64,000 bases of DNA, taken from positions 173,020 to 237,019 of the forward strand of contig NZ_UFQB01000007.1 of assembly GCF_900496965.1 (NCBI RefSeq), written 5' to 3'. Source of the stretch: Achromobacter agilis (lineage in GTDB: Bacteria > Pseudomonadota > Gammaproteobacteria > Burkholderiales > Burkholderiaceae_B). The stretch's first letter is position 1; each line of letters begins with the position of its first letter. Below are positions 60,349 through 64,000 of this stretch, one piece after another. Made by a program: the position numbers and the translations under genes. The notes beneath the pieces are model-generated. The model saw only the letters and a list, made by a program, of their open reading frames with translations, was not told where the DNA came from and did no database searches.

Positions 60349-62154
60349 ATGAAAGTAGTTCGTCTAAGTATCTCGAATTTTCGGGGCATCAAGTCTGCGG
60401 AACTGCTTTTCGATGGGCACACGCTCATGGTCGGTTCTAACAACGTCGGTAAGAGCACCATCTGCGACGCGCTAGATCTTGTCTTGGGGCCCGACCGACT
60501 GAACCGCTTCCCGCCGATTGACGAGTTTGACTTCTACAACGCCCAGTATCTAGCCTCGCCCGTGCAAGAGGATGCCGAGCCCGAGTCAATTCCATTGCGC
60601 GTGGAAGTCGTCCTGATCGAGCTGAGCGCTGAGATCGATGCCAAGTGCGGTGGCAATACAGAATTCTGGCACTTGGAAGAACAGCGTCTTTTGGATGCGG
60701 GCGAAGTCCTGGCCGCCAACCCGCCACATGTCGTTCCTTGCCTTCGTCTGGAGACCATTGGCAAATACGATCTCGCCGAGGACGAATTCGAAGCCAGGAC
60801 TTTCTTTTCCCACAGCCCCGACGCACCGGAAGGCACACTGACGCCCGTATCCAAGCCGATCAAGCGGCAGTTCGGATTTCTCTACCTGCGAGCATTGCGC
60901 ACGGGATTGCGGGCGCTGAGCCTTGAGCGCGGCTCGCTTCTGGACATCATCCTACGTACCAAGGGCGTTCGCACGACTCTTTGGGAAAAGACCATCGCGC
61001 GACTGCGCGGCCTCGATATTGAAGCCGACGCCGCCGAGATCGCTCCTGTCTTGCGCTCGGTCGAAAAGCGGCTAAACCGTTACATTGCGCTGGAATCGCC
61101 CGGCAACGCGACGAAGCTGCACGTCTCGGAGCTCACGCGCGAGCATCTTCGCAAGACTATGTCGTTCTTCCTGTCCATCTCTGTCGACCAAGGCCCCGTC
61201 CCCTTTCCCCATGCGGGAACCGGCACTGTCAACACGCTCGTACTCGCTCTCCTGTCGTTCATCGCGGATCTCAAACCCGACACCGTGATCTTCGCCATGG
61301 AGGAGCCCGAGATCGCAGTACCTCCACACACGCAGCGCCGAATCGCCCAATACTTGTTGACGAAGACCACCCAGGCTTTCGTGACCTCCCACTCGCCCTT
61401 TGTGATCGAGAAATTCGAGCCGTCGAAAACACTACTTCTCTCGCGTGACGGCGGTGTGGTCAGCGCCCGCAAGGTCTCCGACGCAACGGGCCTCAAAGAC
61501 AACGACTACAAGCGCTTCTCTCGCTCGGGGTTGTCCGAATGCATGCTGGGGCGAGCAGCCATCGTCGTCGAAGGCGTCACAGAGCTGCATGCGATGCCCA
61601 TCATTGCGCGCCGCATGGAGGAAAACGACCCTAACTTGCAGCCCTTGGACATCGCTGGCGTGGCGTTCTTCGACGCCGACGGCGAGTCGAACATGCCCAA
61701 GTTCGGTAAGTTCTTCAAAACGCTGGGGCTGCGCACCTTCGCTTTCTACGACCTCGACTACAAGAAGAAGCGCAAAGCCGAGCAGGCTCAGGCACTTGCG
61801 GAAAATTTCGAGATTAACGTCGAGCACGCCTACAAGGGCTTTGAAGACCTCCTGGTGGCTGAAGTGCCAGTGGATCGACTTTGGTCATTCCTCGCAAACC
61901 TCAAAGCAAACGGCGAATATGGCAATATCGCCATCCCCGACGCGCGCCCACCCGACGACGCGGTCAAGGCCGTCGCCAAGGAGGCTCTCGGCGGAAACAA
62001 AGGCGCAGGCTGGTCGGCCCGCCTGCTTGAAGAGTGCGGATTCAACGAGCTGCCGGCTACCGCCACACAATTCCTCGCGTCCGTGTTCGCTCTGTTCCCG
62101 CCGCCGCCGCCCATCGACGAGGGCGGCGGCGACAACGCGGATCTGTTCGCCTGA
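60349..62154 (+). CDS. OLD-family ATP-dependent endonuclease (GajA-like, class 2 OLD)
   Basis: A 601-residue protein. The N-terminal ABC-type ATPase has SISNFRGIKSAELLFDGHTLMVGSNNVGKST (Walker A, residues 29-37), the EEPEIAVPPHTQRRI Walker B/D-loop and TSHSPFVIEKF. The C-terminal TOPRIM domain starts at AAIVVEGVTELHAMPII (Glu near residue 406), then FFDADGESNMPKFGKFFKTLGLRTFAFYDLDYKKK (metal-binding Asp). OLD nucleases beside a UvrD-like helicase are the class 2 type, the group to which the Gabija nuclease GajA belongs. It likely cuts phage DNA when nucleotide pools fall. It is separated by 2 bp from the helicase gene. Confidence 0.9.
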   Translation: MKVVRLSISNFRGIKSAELLFDGHTLMVGSNNVGKSTICDALDLVLGPDRLNRFPPIDEFDFYNAQYLASPVQEDAEPESIPLRVEVVLIELSAEIDAKCGGNTEFWHLEEQRLLDAGEVLAANPPHVVPCLRLETIGKYDLAEDEFEARTFFSHSPDAPEGTLTPVSKPIKRQFGFLYLRALRTGLRALSLERGSLLDIILRTKGVRTTLWEKTIARLRGLDIEADAAEIAPVLRSVEKRLNRYIALESPGNATKLHVSELTREHLRKTMSFFLSISVDQGPVPFPHAGTGTVNTLVLALLSFIADLKPDTVIFAMEEPEIAVPPHTQRRIAQYLLTKTTQAFVTSHSPFVIEKFEPSKTLLLSRDGGVVSARKVSDATGLKDNDYKRFSRSGLSECMLGRAAIVVEGVTELHAMPIIARRMEENDPNLQPLDIAGVAFFDADGESNMPKFGKFFKTLGLRTFAFYDLDYKKKRKAEQAQALAENFEINVEHAYKGFEDLLVAEVPVDRLWSFLANLKANGEYGNIAIPDARPPDDAVKAVAKEALGGNKGAGWSARLLEECGFNELPATATQFLASVFALFPPPPPIDEGGGDNADLFA

Positions 62155-62156
62155 CC

Positions 62157-63917
62157 ATGAACGAGCCTTGCCCGCTCCGCGACAGTGTCCTTGCTTGCGA
62201 AGGGCACGCGCTGGTGACTGGTGGCCCTGGCAGCGGCAAGACGACCATTGCATTGCGAAAGGCGGTCAAGCGTATTCAACAGGGAATGACGCCTGGGCAG
62301 TCCGCTCTCTTCCTGAGCTTCTCGCGCGCGGCAGTAGCGCGCATCCTCGACGCGGCCAAGCTAGAAGCTACAGCAGCCGAGCAAGAGCAACCTTCGATTC
62401 AGACCTTCCACTCCTTCTTCTGGGACATCCTCAAGGCGCACGCGTACCTGCTCGGTGCTCCGCGCAAACTGTCGATTTTGCTGCCACAGGATGAGAAGGC
62501 CCTGAGCGGGGGCATCGACGACGAGGACGACGAATGGGATCAATGGCTGATTGAGCGCGAGCGGCTGTTCCGCGAAGAGGGACGCATCGCGTTCGACCTG
62601 TTCGCTCCCAACGCCACTCGTTTGCTTGCCACCAGCAGCCACTTGCTTTCGTCGCTCGCGCGACGGCATCCCATCATCATCGTGGACGAGGCCCAGGATA
62701 CCGGGCAATTCGCGTGGCAATGCGTTGAAATGCTTGCTCCACATGCGCAGATCGTTTGCCTCGCCGACCTCGAACAACAAATCTTCGATTACCTGCCTGG
62801 CGTTGGACCAGAGCGGATCGCAGCGATTCGCGCTGCACTTCATCCACTCGAAGTCGATCTGGGCACTCAGAACCATCGCAGTCCAGATTCTGAAATCTTG
62901 ATCTTTGCCAACGACATTCTGGCCGGGCAGGCACGCGGTGCGCCCTATAAAGGGGTTTCTTCCTTTTCCTATCGGCCAGAAAACCCAACGCCGAACTGGA
63001 ACCATGTTCTACGACGCGCCATAGCTCAGTTGCTGTCGAAAATCCGCGCGGAGTCCGATAGCCGACCCCAAACGCTTGCAATCTTGGTGTCAAACAACAG
63101 AAGTGCGTTACGCATGTCCAATGCGCTCAACGCAATCGAACCGAATGTAGGCAAGGCTGTGCGCCACAAGCTGCTGTTCGACGAGGCCGAGGCCCTACTC
63201 TCGGCACGATTTGCGGCGTTTCTGCTTGAGCCCAAAGACCTTGCTCAGCTCGAACTCGATGTGGCAGCCAGCATGGAGCTGATCGCCGCTGCGCGGCGGG
63301 CGACCGGACAAGCCAAGGCCGCCGTGAGCAAACTCTTGGAGCAGGCGGGAAAAATTCGAGGCGGCAAGACCCTCAACATCAACATCGTTAAAGCGTTGCG
63401 CGGCCTAATTGCAGGTCTTCACGCCGACGGCTTCACCGGGGACCCCGCCACCGACTGGCTTACCGTCAAATACGCTCTTCGAGCCACTGGCCAAAATGAG
63501 TTGCTGCGCGTGGCTTCCCAGCTTGACTTCCTAGTCGCCTTCCGACGTGGACATCGAGTTTCAGCAGGCTTAGCCAACGAATGGCTGCGCGACGGTGCCT
63601 ATACGAACGCTCGGTTAGCGTTAGATCAAGCGCTTGCACAAGAGCAAATTTTGGATGGTATCGAGGCTCCTGCCGGGCTCCAGGTGATGAACTTTCATAA
63701 GGCCAAGGGAAAGCAGTTCGATGGAGTTGTCATTGTCCGAGAAGCACGGCGCACGGCTGCCGGAGTACAGTCTTCATTCGTTTGGCGAGGGGATGACGTG
63801 CCACATCCTAAAAGCCGCAAAGTCCTGCGTGTGGGGGTTACCCGTGCTCGCATTCACACGTTGATCGTGGATCCCATGTGGCCGGCATGTCCAATCCTGC
63901 GCGGACATAAGTTGTAG
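62157..63917 (+). CDS. UvrD/Rep-like superfamily 1 helicase (GajB-like)
   Basis: A 586-residue protein from an ATG 2 bp after the OLD gene. Helicase motifs: I GGPGSGKTTIALRKA, Ia QTFHSFFWD, II HPIIIVDEAQDTGQ, III VCLADLEQQIFDYLPG, IV-like LGTQNHRSPDSEILIFA, V FHKAKGKQFDGVVIV, VI VGVTRARIHTLIV. All seem intact. GajB proteins of Gabija are about 500 residues, so this one is longer; the pair could be Gabija or a related OLD-helicase system. The helicase partner is thought to sense DNA ends or termini and activate the nuclease. Name by family, not by experiment. Confidence 0.88.
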   Translation: MNEPCPLRDSVLACEGHALVTGGPGSGKTTIALRKAVKRIQQGMTPGQSALFLSFSRAAVARILDAAKLEATAAEQEQPSIQTFHSFFWDILKAHAYLLGAPRKLSILLPQDEKALSGGIDDEDDEWDQWLIERERLFREEGRIAFDLFAPNATRLLATSSHLLSSLARRHPIIIVDEAQDTGQFAWQCVEMLAPHAQIVCLADLEQQIFDYLPGVGPERIAAIRAALHPLEVDLGTQNHRSPDSEILIFANDILAGQARGAPYKGVSSFSYRPENPTPNWNHVLRRAIAQLLSKIRAESDSRPQTLAILVSNNRSALRMSNALNAIEPNVGKAVRHKLLFDEAEALLSARFAAFLLEPKDLAQLELDVAASMELIAAARRATGQAKAAVSKLLEQAGKIRGGKTLNINIVKALRGLIAGLHADGFTGDPATDWLTVKYALRATGQNELLRVASQLDFLVAFRRGHRVSAGLANEWLRDGAYTNARLALDQALAQEQILDGIEAPAGLQVMNFHKAKGKQFDGVVIVREARRTAAGVQSSFVWRGDDVPHPKSRKVLRVGVTRARIHTLIVDPMWPACPILRGHKL

Positions 63918-63923
63918 AGGCAG

Positions 63924-64000
63924 TGACCTGCCCCCAGACTTAGTACGGCACCGACATAGAGTCCAGGGTTAAAAACCGTTGTTGCCGATGCGCCTGAGCA
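63924..64000 (+). mobile_element. Possible IS3-like terminus at the right edge
   Basis: TGACCTGCCCCCAGACTTAG begins 7 bp after the helicase stop and is followed by a short non-coding leader running to the window end. The opening TGACCTGCCCCC resembles the TG-start terminal repeats of some IS3-family elements that I recall. No transposase is visible because the window ends. This is a weak, pattern-based call. Confidence 0.3.

Overview
The window is GC-rich DNA from a beta-proteobacterium, most likely of the Alcaligenaceae (Bordetella/Achromobacter type). The reasons are three Bug-type tripartite tricarboxylate transporter (TTT) receptors, a separate TctA/TctB pair with its own two-component system, many catabolic operons each with a local regulator, and the high GC itself. 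No rRNA, tRNA or CRISPR array was seen. Most of the window is metabolic accessory DNA; the last ~10 kb is a defence island.

Layout. 0-4.4 kb: the end of a phosphoketolase-like gene, a beta-CASP metallo-hydrolase, and small genes (membrane protein, DUF190, VOC). 4.4-14.9 kb: a catabolic cluster in two minus-strand operons (CoA ligase/SDR/Bug/citryl-CoA lyase and Bug/cyclase/SDR/Bug/zinc-type dehydrogenase) around a plus-strand LacI regulator. Both operon promoters carry the same 12-bp operator in the same place, so this looks like one regulon. One SDR gene is frameshifted in a C7 run. 15-17.2 kb: ModA-like protein, GNAT acetyltransferase, XRE-cupin regulator. 17.4-25.5 kb: flavin monooxygenase, flavin reductase, aldehyde dehydrogenase, Na+/solute symporter, a second-type lumazine synthase (flavin supply), an M20 hydrolase broken by an internal deletion, and an MFS transporter. 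25.5-28 kb: PhzF, GST, HxlR, small membrane protein.

28.2-36.9 kb: GntR and V4R-domain genes divergent from a Dpp-type ABC importer and a two-subunit Rieske dioxygenase, with a perfect 18-bp palindrome at the divergent promoter. This module is bracketed by two same-direction copies of a small membrane-protein gene, one of them shortened by recombination between 9-bp repeats. 37.3-44.1 kb: a molybdenum hydroxylase operon (2Fe-2S subunit, molybdopterin subunit, MocA-like, XdhC-like), an MFS exporter and a LysR regulator; the same 15-bp sequence stands before the hydroxylase operon and between the regulator and exporter. 44-45.2 kb: SMI1/KNR4 gene and a truncated membrane-protein gene. 45.6-50.7 kb: sigma54 response regulator, histidine kinase, and divergent tctB-tctA with repeated GTTCA motifs between them. 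50.7-52.6 kb: unknown protein and a Na+/H+ antiporter-type membrane protein.

52.7-64 kb: an unknown gene, a small tyrosine recombinase, a complete Qat anti-phage operon (qatA-D, minus strand), a frameshifted Cys-rich small gene, and an OLD nuclease plus UvrD-type helicase pair of the Gabija/class 2 OLD kind. A possible IS3-like terminus lies at the right edge. Intergenic DNA here is visibly less GC-rich than the rest, in keeping with horizontal acquisition. All functions are inferred from sequence motifs and gene context, with no database search.
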